Below are positions 45,134 through 52,550 of a DNA stretch of 64,000 nt, piece after piece (the first letter of the stretch is position 1; each line of letters starts with the position of its first letter). The notes under the pieces were generated by a model. The model was not told the origin of the DNA, made no database searches, and saw only the letters and a program-made list of their open reading frames with translations. The stretch is from the NCBI GenBank assembly GCA_016185065.1, contig JACPOL010000010.1, forward strand, positions 1-64,000, in the 5' to 3' direction. A program made the translations under genes and the position numbers. This stretch comes from Chlamydiales bacterium (GTDB taxonomy: Bacteria; Chlamydiota; Chlamydiia; Chlamydiales; Rhabdochlamydiaceae).

Positions 45134-45785
45134 CTTTAGTAAGGGTAACCTCCTCTACCGCTCGATTCTTTCGCTTGCAAAGCTCTTCTTCAAGCTCACC
45201 TACAAGCATCAGGTTTTTGGGCTTGAGCACTTCACTCATGGAGGCGCTATCATTGCGGCTAATCACGCCTCCTTTTTCGATCCTCCTATCGGGGCGATCT
45301 CATCGCCCGAAGAGGTCCACTTTCTGGCTCGTGAATCGCTCTTCAAATTTCCTCTTTTCGGCACTCTCATCCGCGCTCTCAATTCGCATCCCGTAAGAGG
45401 AGATGCAGGCGATGTCGCCGTTTTCAAAACGATCTGCTCTCTGCTAAATGAGGGGAAAAAAGTTCTTCTCTTTCCAGAAGGAACAAGAGAACAGAGCGAT
45501 AAGTTGGAAGAGATCAAGCCGGGAATGGCGCTGCTGATCTCAAGAACAGGCGCCTTTGTTCAGCCTCTCTACATCCACGGAACTTTCGATATCTGGAGTC
45601 GCTACCGCAAATATCCGAAGCTCAGCGGTAAAACCGCCAGTGTTTTCGGATCACCTATCCGTTATGAGTCGTTCGCTCATCTCCCTAAGCGAGAGGCGAA
45701 CGAAGCCTTCTCAAAAGAGCTCGAGCGCTCTCTCAACGCTCTACGCGCCTGGTACGAAGCCGGAGCCCACGGCTCTCCCCCCTAG
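45117..45785 (+). CDS. plsC: 1-acyl-sn-glycerol-3-phosphate acyltransferase
   Basis: PlsC adds the second acyl chain to make phosphatidic acid, the substrate of CdsA. The protein (222 residues) has the HX4D motif NHASFFDPP, the substrate motif LFPEGTREQSD, and PLYIHGTF. I start it at the ATG at 45117 (AAGGAGCTGG 4-13 bp upstream), inside the last codons of cmk; the longer frame to 45066 is unnecessary. The stop is 10 bp before a family B repeat. Confidence 0.94.
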   Translation: MEREDSFSKGNLLYRSILSLAKLFFKLTYKHQVFGLEHFTHGGAIIAANHASFFDPPIGAISSPEEVHFLARESLFKFPLFGTLIRALNSHPVRGDAGDVAVFKTICSLLNEGKKVLLFPEGTREQSDKLEEIKPGMALLISRTGAFVQPLYIHGTFDIWSRYRKYPKLSGKTASVFGSPIRYESFAHLPKREANEAFSKELERSLNALRAWYEAGAHGSPP

Positions 45786-45794
45786 TCCGCTCGA

Positions 45795-45980
45795 GGCGCT
45801 CAGAGAAGAAATGGCCCGCCCAGGAAAATGGACATTAATGGACGAAAACGGACAGAAAACGGACGAAAATGGACAGGCGGGCAAGAGATAGGGAAAGAAT
45901 TCTTTCTTTGGCGCGTGTCCATTTTCGTCCATTTCCTGTCCATTCTTTGTCCGTTCTCGTCCATTTCTTCTCCGAGCGCC
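45795..45980. repeat. Family B palindromic repeat, copy 3
   Basis: The 186-bp copy has ends GGCGCTC and GAGCGCC. Left-arm units are ATGGACATTA, ATGGACGAAA, ACGGACAGAAA, ACGGACGAAA and ATGGACAGGC; the right arm has five complementary GTCCAT/GTCCGT units; the centre is AAAGAATTCTTTCTTT. This is the clearest copy for defining the unit. It lies between convergent plsC and the gene at 46021. Confidence 0.93.
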
Positions 45981-46020
45981 CTCTCCGCACGCCTTAACTT
46001 GGAGGATGAAGCAGGTGGGT

Positions 46021-46257
46021 TTAGGACTTGCGGAGCAGGGCCTCGTCTAGTCCTGTTGGCTCTTTTTTGCAGCAAGAGCAGCAGCGCTCGACAAATTTCT
46101 GCCAGCAGGTTTGCGCCTTCTCAGCTTCAAGAGGAACCGTCACAAGGTCCCGAGGAGGGAGTCCAGTTAGGCTCCTAACGAGATCGTCAGCCTCTGCCGG
46201 AGCTCCGTTCTGATAAGCCTGCGCTACTTGTTGGGTAGGGGTGAGTTTGGCTGTCAT
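46021..46257 (-). CDS. Small hypothetical protein with C-terminal cysteine cluster
   Basis: The protein has 78 residues from the ATG at 46257 (or 91 from 46296). It begins TAKLTPTQQVAQAYQNGAP and near the C-terminus has CWQKFVERCCSCCKKEP, five or more cysteines that could bind metal, form disulfides or be acylated. There is no signal peptide or hydrophobic segment. The start lies just after the stop codon of the flavoprotein gene, so the two are co-transcribed. No family recognised. Confidence 0.65.
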   Translation of the reverse strand: MTAKLTPTQQVAQAYQNGAPAEADDLVRSLTGLPPRDLVTVPLEAEKAQTCWQKFVERCCSCCKKEPTGLDEALLRKS

Positions 46258-46267
46258 AGCTGTTCCA

Positions 46268-47749
46268 TCAGTTGTCGAGATAAGGGACAGTTTCATTAGG
46301 GGCGTTGAAGTAGCGCTCTTTCTCTTCTAGGAAGAGCTGGCTTGTCACTCCATAGACCAGCTTCTGAACGCTATACTTCGAACCCTTTAGGCTCACTCCT
46401 GGGCAGACGCCCTCGCTGAGGAGAGCAGCTCCCGTGCAGTTGAAGATCGACTGAAGATAGGGAGCGCTACCTGGATTTTTTTCGACAAACTCGAAGTGTT
46501 TACCAAGGTAGGGAAGATAGAGCATGCCGGTATTCTCATCTTCTGGAGGAGGTGAGAAGCGGTCGCCCCAGAGAGCGATCTCTTCTGAGAATGTGCTTAA
46601 CTCTTCGCGAAGGCCAAGGTCGATCTCACACCCCACTGAGATGAAAAGATGGTCTAAATCGTAGGAGTCGCGCGCAGTAAAGACGCGCGCTTCGCCCTCT
46701 CTTTCCTCAGCATCTACGAGGAGAGAGTCGAAGTGTAAAAAGACGTTATCTAGAGTTTTCAATCTATTAATTGAGTCTTGAGTAGGTGGCTCTCCAAGAT
46801 CGAACATTTTAGAGATGAATCTCCACTTGTCGCTATCTGAGAGATCTGGGAAGTGTTTTAAAAATCCGGTGTACTCTGGCCACTTTACATACTGATTTGC
46901 AAACTTTTCGCGTCTTAGGAAGAGATGGATCTCTTTTGCTCCGTGTTCGCTACAGATGAGTGCAGTGTCAAAGGCTGAGAGCCCGGCTCCGCAGATTCCA
47001 ATTTTCTTGCCGCGGACGTTATTGAAGTCGATAGTTTCGTAGACAGAGTTATAGAGAGATTTTGGAAGACGCTCTACAACAAAGTCTGGAATGGACCAGC
47101 GTCCAGACCCTTGATATCCTGTAGCAAGGACGATCTTCCGTGCGTATACTTGCGAGCTTCCCTCTGGGGATTCGATAGGAACTAGGAAGCAATTCTCCTC
47201 TTCTTTCCATTGAAGAGCGCCCACTTTTGTCTCATTGACAATGGGGAGATTCAAGCTGGTTCGAAGCCAGTGAAGGTATTCAGCCCAGGTCTGTCTTGGC
47301 ACACAGGAGATTCTCTCCCACTGTTCGACTCCATATTTGGCCTCAAACCAAGAGCGACAGGTTAAGCTGGTCAGATGGCAATCGGGGCCCGTGATCGATT
47401 TAGGTGTGAGTAGGTTTGCCATGCGTGCGTAGGTGAGCCATGGGCCTTCATACCCCTCTTTGTTCTCATCAAAAATAAGGATATTGTCGACCTTCTCCTT
47501 TTTTAAGGCGACAGCAATGGTCATGCCTGTCTGCCCACCGCCGATAATCACTACATCGTAGACGTGCGCTTCATCAGATGTTTTTCTGGGTTCGATCCAC
47601 TGGCCTGGGGGGAAATTAAAGAGGTCCAGCTCTCTCTGAACTTGCAGATGGAGGTGAGCAAGACGCTCCGAAGAGTCGGGAAGCGGAATCAGATTTGCGT
47701 GAGAAACTAGGGGGAGAAAGCAAAAAAAGTGAAAAAGAAATTTTTTCAT
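46268..47749 (-). CDS. Exported FAD/NAD(P)-dependent flavoprotein (monooxygenase-like)
   Basis: The 493-residue protein (ATG at 47749 with AGGAG 4 bp upstream) begins with a Sec-type signal peptide, KKFLFHFFCFLPLVSHA. The FAD motif YDVVIIGGGQTGMTIAVAL is at about residue 65, and a second dinucleotide motif KIGICGAGLSAFDTALI at about 245. It resembles the flavin-containing monooxygenase/CzcO group (ATGYQG in the middle). An FAD enzyme with a Sec signal and no twin arginine is unusual, because FAD is normally bound in the cytosol. The substrate is unknown. It is followed by the small Cys-rich gene. Confidence 0.82.
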   Translation of the reverse strand: MKKFLFHFFCFLPLVSHANLIPLPDSSERLAHLHLQVQRELDLFNFPPGQWIEPRKTSDEAHVYDVVIIGGGQTGMTIAVALKKEKVDNILIFDENKEGYEGPWLTYARMANLLTPKSITGPDCHLTSLTCRSWFEAKYGVEQWERISCVPRQTWAEYLHWLRTSLNLPIVNETKVGALQWKEEENCFLVPIESPEGSSQVYARKIVLATGYQGSGRWSIPDFVVERLPKSLYNSVYETIDFNNVRGKKIGICGAGLSAFDTALICSEHGAKEIHLFLRREKFANQYVKWPEYTGFLKHFPDLSDSDKWRFISKMFDLGEPPTQDSINRLKTLDNVFLHFDSLLVDAEEREGEARVFTARDSYDLDHLFISVGCEIDLGLREELSTFSEEIALWGDRFSPPPEDENTGMLYLPYLGKHFEFVEKNPGSAPYLQSIFNCTGAALLSEGVCPGVSLKGSKYSVQKLVYGVTSQLFLEEKERYFNAPNETVPYLDN

Positions 47750-47793
47750 AACACTCCTCATTGTTCAAAGAGGAGGTATAGTAATTGAAATTT

Positions 47794-48441
47794 TTATTTG
47801 TTTAAAGAGGGAAGGTTGGAGAGGTTAACGACGCAGAGCAGATCGCCCTCTGCCGCATCAATAGAGACTTTTTCCTGAAGAGCAACGTTAGAAATCCCCA
47901 TAAAATGCTTATCTAAAGTCGCATCAGAGAGCTCCCATTTCAGTCCATGGGTTGTGATGCCGGTTACCGGCCCATTCAAAGGGAGCAGAGAGATCGTCTG
48001 TCCGACATGGCAGTTGAGTGTAGTGCTCTTTCCTATAGTGAAGAGCTTCTCCTCAGCGCTTTCAAAAAAAAGCTTATTGGGATAGCGCGAAAGGAGGTGC
48101 ACATTAAATATCGTGTGATCTGTTCGTCCCCCAAGGGCTCCGAAGACAGTGATCTTTTGAGCTCCTAGAGAGAAGGCGTGTTCGATGGCGAGCTCCAGAT
48201 CTGTCTTATCTTTATCTTTAGGAAAGGTCTTTCTAGGAACTGTTTCAAACTTGGAGATGAGCTCTATTTGGACTGAATCGAGATCGCCGATGATGAAATT
48301 AGGGACGAGACCCAGCATGTAGCAGCTGTTAAGCCCGCCGTCGACTGCGATCAGATAGGGGTAGGTTTTTATTTTAGAGATAAGAGGATCGTGCTTGGAG
48401 ATCTGCCCGTTTGCCACTAGAGCAGCTGAACTTAACTCCAT
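47794..48441 (-). CDS. thiN: Thiamine pyrophosphokinase
   Basis: The enzyme makes thiamine diphosphate from thiamine and ATP. The 215-residue protein (ATG at 48441) has the catalytic-domain motifs LIAVDGGLNSCYMLG, FIIGDLDSV, FPKDKDKTDLELAIEHA and VFGALGGRTDHTIFNVHLL, and a small C-terminal beta domain ending VNLSNLPSLN. The open frame continues to 48540 through the tRNA gene, which rules out the longer start. Confidence 0.93.
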   Translation of the reverse strand: MELSSAALVANGQISKHDPLISKIKTYPYLIAVDGGLNSCYMLGLVPNFIIGDLDSVQIELISKFETVPRKTFPKDKDKTDLELAIEHAFSLGAQKITVFGALGGRTDHTIFNVHLLSRYPNKLFFESAEEKLFTIGKSTTLNCHVGQTISLLPLNGPVTGITTHGLKWELSDATLDKHFMGISNVALQEKVSIDAAEGDLLCVVNLSNLPSLNK

Positions 48442-48501
48442 CCTCGCACTCCCCCTTTTTTTTAAAAAGTAGAGGTTAAGGAAAAAAGTTACAAGAGGAT
48501 T

Positions 48502-48584
48502 GCGGCCAAGATGACTCGAACATCCACCGGGTTGCCCCAACTAGAACCTGAATCTAGCGCGTCTACCAATTCCGCCATGGCCGC
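48502..48584 (-). tRNA. tRNA-Leu (anticodon CAG)
   Basis: The 83-nt gene folds as a class II tRNA: acceptor GCGGCCA with TGGCCGC, D-loop AATTGGTAGAC, anticodon stem CTAGA/TCTAG enclosing TTCAGGT (anticodon CAG), a long variable arm (GGGGCAACCC) and a T-loop TTCGAGT. CCA is not encoded. A T-run (CTTTTTTCC) follows. The T-stem has one weak end pair. Confidence 0.95.
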
Positions 48585-48687
48585 GAGCCACCAAAAATAC
48601 CATTTGAGCCCTATTTGTCTCCAGTGGAAAGCATCATTTACGAAAAACAGACGCTCTTCTATCATTCGAAGAAAAAGGGGAGAAAAT

Positions 48688-49011
48688 ATGGCTGAAGATA
48701 TACACAAATTCACTGAAGAATCATTCGAAAAAGAGATCCAAGATGGGGTGACGCTGGTCGATTTTTATGCTGACTGGTGCGGCCCTTGCCGCATGCTCGC
48801 CCCCGTTCTCGAAAAGGTAGCCCGCGACGTAAAGGGTAAAGCTCGCGTTGCAAAGATAGATGTAGATGCAGCTCAGCGCATCGCCTCTAACTTCAAGGTG
48901 ACCTCGATCCCAACTCTGATTCTATTTAAAGGCGGAAAAGAAGCTGGACGGATCGTCGGCTTAAAAGATGCCGAAACTCTCAAACAGTTCGTCCTCGACG
49001 CCACAAAATAA
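48688..49011 (+). CDS. trxA: Thioredoxin
   Basis: The 107-residue protein is a standard thioredoxin with active site VDFYADWCGPCRMLAP and the cis-Pro TSIPTLILFKGG. It reduces disulfides in the cytosol. The ATG at 48688 follows AAGGGGAG; the longer frame from 48511 overlaps the tRNA. It stands alone on the plus strand and is directly followed by a family B repeat. Confidence 0.97.
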   Translation: MAEDIHKFTEESFEKEIQDGVTLVDFYADWCGPCRMLAPVLEKVARDVKGKARVAKIDVDAAQRIASNFKVTSIPTLILFKGGKEAGRIVGLKDAETLKQFVLDATK

Positions 49012-49012
49012 C

Positions 49013-49198
49013 GCAAGGAAGAAGAGAAGAGCCCGTCCGGGAGCATGGACATTAATGGACAGGAAACGGACAAAAATGGACGGAAAATGGACAGGCGGGC
49101 AAGAGAGAGAAAAAGAATTCTTTCTTTAGCGCGTGTCCGTTTTCGTCCATTTCCTGTCCATTCTTTGTCCGTTTGTGTCCATTTCTTCTCCGAGCGCT
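49013..49198. repeat. Family B palindromic repeat, copy 4
   Basis: Left arm units TGGACA/CGGACA at 10-11 bp steps after GAGCCCGTCCGGG, centre AAAGAATTCTTTCTTTAG, right arm with complementary GTCCAT/GTCCGT units ending CTCCGAGCGC. It fills the gap between the trxA stop (2 bp away) and the stop of the convergent gene at 49205 (6 bp away). Confidence 0.92.
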
Positions 49199-49204
49199 TA
49201 GTGT

Positions 49205-51328
49205 TTATTTGGAGAGATTGAGAAGAGACCAGCGGCGCTCTGCGTTTGCTGGTTTTTCTTTTTGTCCCAAGATCCAGCGGTTGTATTGAGTCTCTGTAAA
49301 ACCCTCATTTTTTTTGAGCTCTAGCCACTGATCTAAAAAGTTCAAAAGGCGGGGTGCATCTGGCTTTACGAGATAGCCAAAGCTGTCGATTCCAAGGGAA
49401 GGCTTGGGAAATACGATCGTATAAAATGGATGGCGAATGACCCAGGAGATCGCTTCCTGTTCTGCCCAGAGAAGAATATCAGCATTTGGATGGTTTGCAA
49501 ACTCCTCCTCATTTTCCAGCAAGACCAGCTGTTTTTGAGGGAATAGCCGCTCTGCCAGAGAGACAAAAGAGGTGCGATTTAGCACTGCAATACGCACTTC
49601 TGGATTTTTAAGGACAGCGCGCACGGTGGCAAACTCTTTCCTTCGCTTGTCTTTAACGACAAAGACGAGTTTTGATTGCAGGTATGGAGAGGAGAAGGTC
49701 ACCTCTTTAAGGCGCTCTTCTGTAATAGAAATTGCAGACATCCCAATATCAAATAGATCCGAGCGCGCTTCCTCTGCAAGCTTGCTGTAATCGAGTGGAA
49801 CCAGTTCCAATTTGCAGCCGAGATCGTGAGCAAGCTCAAAAGCGAAGGCCATATCGTAGCCGACGAGATTCCCGTTCGAGTTGTAAAAACAGAAGGGAAT
49901 TGTGCTGGGGTTGTATCCTACTCGCAAGATTTTTGTGCGCAAAATTCTTTCGAATGGATCCTCTTTTGAAGCTGGGCGCGGTGTCGGATTTTCAGTGAAG
50001 ACCTCCACAGGGACATCGCCTCTCATCTCTATGTCGCAAATCGTATGCCCTTCAGTCTGTATCTCTGGCAGAAGTTTTAAGTTTTTTAAACCGCCATAAA
50101 CGAGAAGCACCGGAAGTAGAGTTAAAAGTCCCATTCTGCAGATTTTAGACCAGCGAAATGCGATCCGGTGTTGACAGGCGAGAGTGATCATGAGAGAGAC
50201 GGATGCGATCTCTACAGCAGAGAGTATCGATTGTAGTCCCGCTGTAAAAGGCAGCGTAAGAAGATAGAGGTCTATTGCATCTAGCGGGAGTCCTAACGTA
50301 TCGAGTAAAAAAGTCAAACTGTTCAACCAGGAGCCGATGCCAATTGCTCCAAGACTTGTTAGAAAAGTAGTGAGAAAGAGTTTCAGCTGGCTGAACAGAG
50401 AGAGAGGAGATCGATAGAGGATGGCGGTAAAAAAGATGAAGATCGTGATGAAGACTGAAGCAAAAGGCAAGTTGAATACGATGGAGACAATCCCCTGATT
50501 TTGACTCTGCGCCTCTTTTGAAAAGCGGGTCTCTCTCTCAAGAAGTTGAATGATATAGGGAAGGCAGACGATCACTGTATTCGTTGTGTAAGCCAAAAGA
50601 AGAATGGGAAAGAGGTCTTTCACCCAGCTCGAAGCGCGCATTCCCGTTAAAGCACCTGTCAGTCGCGGGAAGATCCAGAAAGCGATAATCGCCAGGGTAA
50701 GAACATAAAGAAAGAGATAGCTTCCAACCTGCTTAACTGTTGCGAGGTCGACCGTTCCGACCTGATAGGCGATGATTAGAAAAGTTCCAATCGGGGTGAT
50801 CTTGGCAATCCAGAGAGTAACTCTCGTTAGAGCTGCGACAAATCCCTCCAGAAAACTCATCAAAGTCTGCTTCTCTTTGATGCCGATCAGGGCGATGCCG
50901 ATGAGAAGCGAAAAGACAACGATGGCGGGAACAATGTTATTGCTAAGAGAGTTGAAGATATTTTCCGGTATGAGAAGCTCAGCGATATTTAGGGATGCTG
51001 GCTGCTCTGCCATAAAACTTCCGAGCTGCTCTCCTGCGGGCTGAGGGAAGGAGAAGACGGCGAGGTAGATCATAGCGATGTTGACAGCCCATGCTATGGC
51101 GATAAAGAGAGCCCCTTTTTTCAGGATCTCCCATGCTTGCGCAGCCTGAAACTGCCCGACTCCATGAATAATTGCACAAATGAGGTAGGGGAGAATCGTG
51201 ATCTTCATGAGCATGATGTAGGCGCTGCCCCATGAAGCAAACACCTCGCAGGATTCGCCGAAGACGATTCCAACGGTGATTCCAAGAAGTGTCGCAATGA
51301 GAATCTGGAAGGGAAGCGATAATTTCAT
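49205..51328 (-). CDS. Dicarboxylate/amino acid symporter fused to a solute-binding domain
   Basis: The 707-residue protein has two parts. Residues 1-410 are a DAACS-type (glutamate/dicarboxylate:cation) symporter with about eight membrane segments and a hairpin-loop region (SLTFLLDTLGLPLDAIDLYL, then VEIASVSLMITLACQ). Residues 465-690 are a family 3 extracytoplasmic amino-acid-binding domain: ILRVGYNPSTIPFCFYNSNG, LVGYDMAFAFELAHDLGCKL, LFDIGMSAISITEERLKEV and FSSPYLQSKLVFVV. The binding domain follows a short hydrophobic segment (about 395-415) and should lie in the periplasm. Tethering a binding protein to a secondary transporter is unusual. Substrate probably an amino acid or dicarboxylate. 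It precedes nothing on its strand; trmL is 9 bp upstream. Confidence 0.88.
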   Translation of the reverse strand: MKLSLPFQILIATLLGITVGIVFGESCEVFASWGSAYIMLMKITILPYLICAIIHGVGQFQAAQAWEILKKGALFIAIAWAVNIAMIYLAVFSFPQPAGEQLGSFMAEQPASLNIAELLIPENIFNSLSNNIVPAIVVFSLLIGIALIGIKEKQTLMSFLEGFVAALTRVTLWIAKITPIGTFLIIAYQVGTVDLATVKQVGSYLFLYVLTLAIIAFWIFPRLTGALTGMRASSWVKDLFPILLLAYTTNTVIVCLPYIIQLLERETRFSKEAQSQNQGIVSIVFNLPFASVFITIFIFFTAILYRSPLSLFSQLKLFLTTFLTSLGAIGIGSWLNSLTFLLDTLGLPLDAIDLYLLTLPFTAGLQSILSAVEIASVSLMITLACQHRIAFRWSKICRMGLLTLLPVLLVYGGLKNLKLLPEIQTEGHTICDIEMRGDVPVEVFTENPTPRPASKEDPFERILRTKILRVGYNPSTIPFCFYNSNGNLVGYDMAFAFELAHDLGCKLELVPLDYSKLAEEARSDLFDIGMSAISITEERLKEVTFSSPYLQSKLVFVVKDKRRKEFATVRAVLKNPEVRIAVLNRTSFVSLAERLFPQKQLVLLENEEEFANHPNADILLWAEQEAISWVIRHPFYTIVFPKPSLGIDSFGYLVKPDAPRLLNFLDQWLELKKNEGFTETQYNRWILGQKEKPANAERRWSLLNLSK

Positions 51329-51337
51329 CGTGCAGGG

Positions 51338-51784
51338 TTAGGCAAACTGGTTTTGTCGCCACGCTTCGTATACCACGACGGAGACTGCGTTGGCAAGGTT
51401 GAGGCAGCGGTTATTTTTGCGCATGGGTATTGTTAAAAAGCGCTCAGGCCATTTTTCTCGATATAAAGCGGGCAGGCCGGCTGTTTCGGATCCGAAGATG
51501 AGAAGATCATCAGGAGTGTAAGAGACATCTGTGTATGGACGCGTTGAATGGCTAGAGAAAAAATAGAAGGGGCTAGAGCTTTTTTCTAAGTAGGCAAAGA
51601 GATCATCGATCTCTTTTACATTCACGCCGTCCCAATAGTCGAGACCCGCGCGTTTAAGCATCCGTGCAGAGGTGCTGAATCCAAGGGGCTTTACCAGCGT
51701 AAGAGAGCTGCCTGTAACTGAAGAGGTGCGTACAATGTTGCCGGTGTTTTGCGGGATCTGCGGCTGAAAAAGAATAATTTCCAC
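51338..51784 (-). CDS. trmL: tRNA (cytidine/uridine-34-2'-O)-methyltransferase
   Basis: The 148-residue SPOUT methyltransferase methylates the ribose of the wobble base in certain tRNA-Leu isoacceptors. Motifs: ILFQPQIPQNTGNIVRT at the N-terminus (from residue 4), LLIFGSETAGLPALY, and the knot NRCLNLANAVSVVVYEAWRQ. Complete and of standard length. From memory C. trachomatis has spoU (CT540) between trxA and mip, the same order as here. Confidence 0.95.
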   Translation of the reverse strand: MEIILFQPQIPQNTGNIVRTSSVTGSSLTLVKPLGFSTSARMLKRAGLDYWDGVNVKEIDDLFAYLEKSSSPFYFFSSHSTRPYTDVSYTPDDLLIFGSETAGLPALYREKWPERFLTIPMRKNNRCLNLANAVSVVVYEAWRQNQFA

Positions 51785-51791
51785 TTATCTG

Positions 51792-52550
51792 TTAACGGAT
51801 AGCCTCTCTTTTGTCTGAGGGAGAAGCCAGTTCCTGAAAGAGCTGCTGGTCCGGGGTTGTTGAAACCGAGGGGCTCTCAGTCTGAGAGACTGTGTTTGCC
51901 TTCACAACCTCAACCTCAAATGTCAGAAGAGAGTTGGGAGGTAGAAGGCCAGTTGTCCCGTAGGCGAGGTCGGGATGGATAAAGAGAGTTCTCTTTTCGC
52001 CTTCTTTCATGCCTAAAAGACCCTGTTGAATGCCAGCAATTGTCTCATCGAGGGAGAGAGCCTCTTCCTCTTTCGAGGCGCCGAACACGGATCCATCGAG
52101 ATATTTTCCAACATAGCGAATCAGCGGTGTATGGTGCTCTTCGATTTTATCGCCTGCACCTGTCTTTTCGATCTTGTACTGAAGTTTCCCCTCATTCAAA
52201 ACCACTACGTTCTTTTCTTTCGCATTTTTCTCAAGAAAGGCGGTAGCGTTTTTAAGATTTTCTTGGGCCTGCTTTTTGAAAAGAGCTTCTTGAACCGAGG
52301 TGAGAGCCTGCACGCACTCTTCTTCTGACATTGGAGACTTCTTTCCCTGTGCGGAGTCTCTCATGCCTTGAGCGACGCGTTCGACATCGAAGTCGACTCC
52401 AAGCGTCTCCATGTTTTTGCCAATGAGATGGCCGAAGGCTTCAGAGATCTTTGCGATGTCGGCGTGAGCTTTCTCATCGTTTACCTTTTCAACGGGCTCT
52501 GCTAGGCAGAGTACGGGTAAAAGAAGAAGGAAAAAAGGTAGTAGGTTCAT
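51792..52550 (-). CDS. mip: Mip-like FKBP-type peptidyl-prolyl isomerase
   Basis: The 252-residue exported protein has a signal peptide (NLLPFFLLLLPVLCLA, with a cysteine at the end of the hydrophobic core but no ideal lipobox), an FKBP N-terminal dimerisation helix region (about 28-110) and an FKBP domain (about 145-220: IEEHHTPLIRYVGKYLDGS, GIQQGLLGMKEGEKRTLFIH, YGTTGLLPPNSLLTFEVEVV). It isomerises prolyl bonds in the periplasm or at the surface; Chlamydia Mip is a known surface lipoprotein. The tail of about 30 residues is Ser/Thr/Gln-rich. It overlaps hisS by 4 bp. Confidence 0.94.
   Translation of the reverse strand: MNLLPFFLLLLPVLCLAEPVEKVNDEKAHADIAKISEAFGHLIGKNMETLGVDFDVERVAQGMRDSAQGKKSPMSEEECVQALTSVQEALFKKQAQENLKNATAFLEKNAKEKNVVVLNEGKLQYKIEKTGAGDKIEEHHTPLIRYVGKYLDGSVFGASKEEEALSLDETIAGIQQGLLGMKEGEKRTLFIHPDLAYGTTGLLPPNSLLTFEVEVVKANTVSQTESPSVSTTPDQQLFQELASPSDKREAIR

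Noticed and set aside
45795-45980. CRISPR array
   Set aside because: The GGAC units are only 10-11 bp apart, too short for repeat plus spacer; they are arranged as a palindrome, and no cas gene is present.
48442-48540. N-terminal extension of thiamine pyrophosphokinase
   Set aside because: It would run through the tRNA-Leu gene; the ATG at 48441 gives the usual N-terminus.
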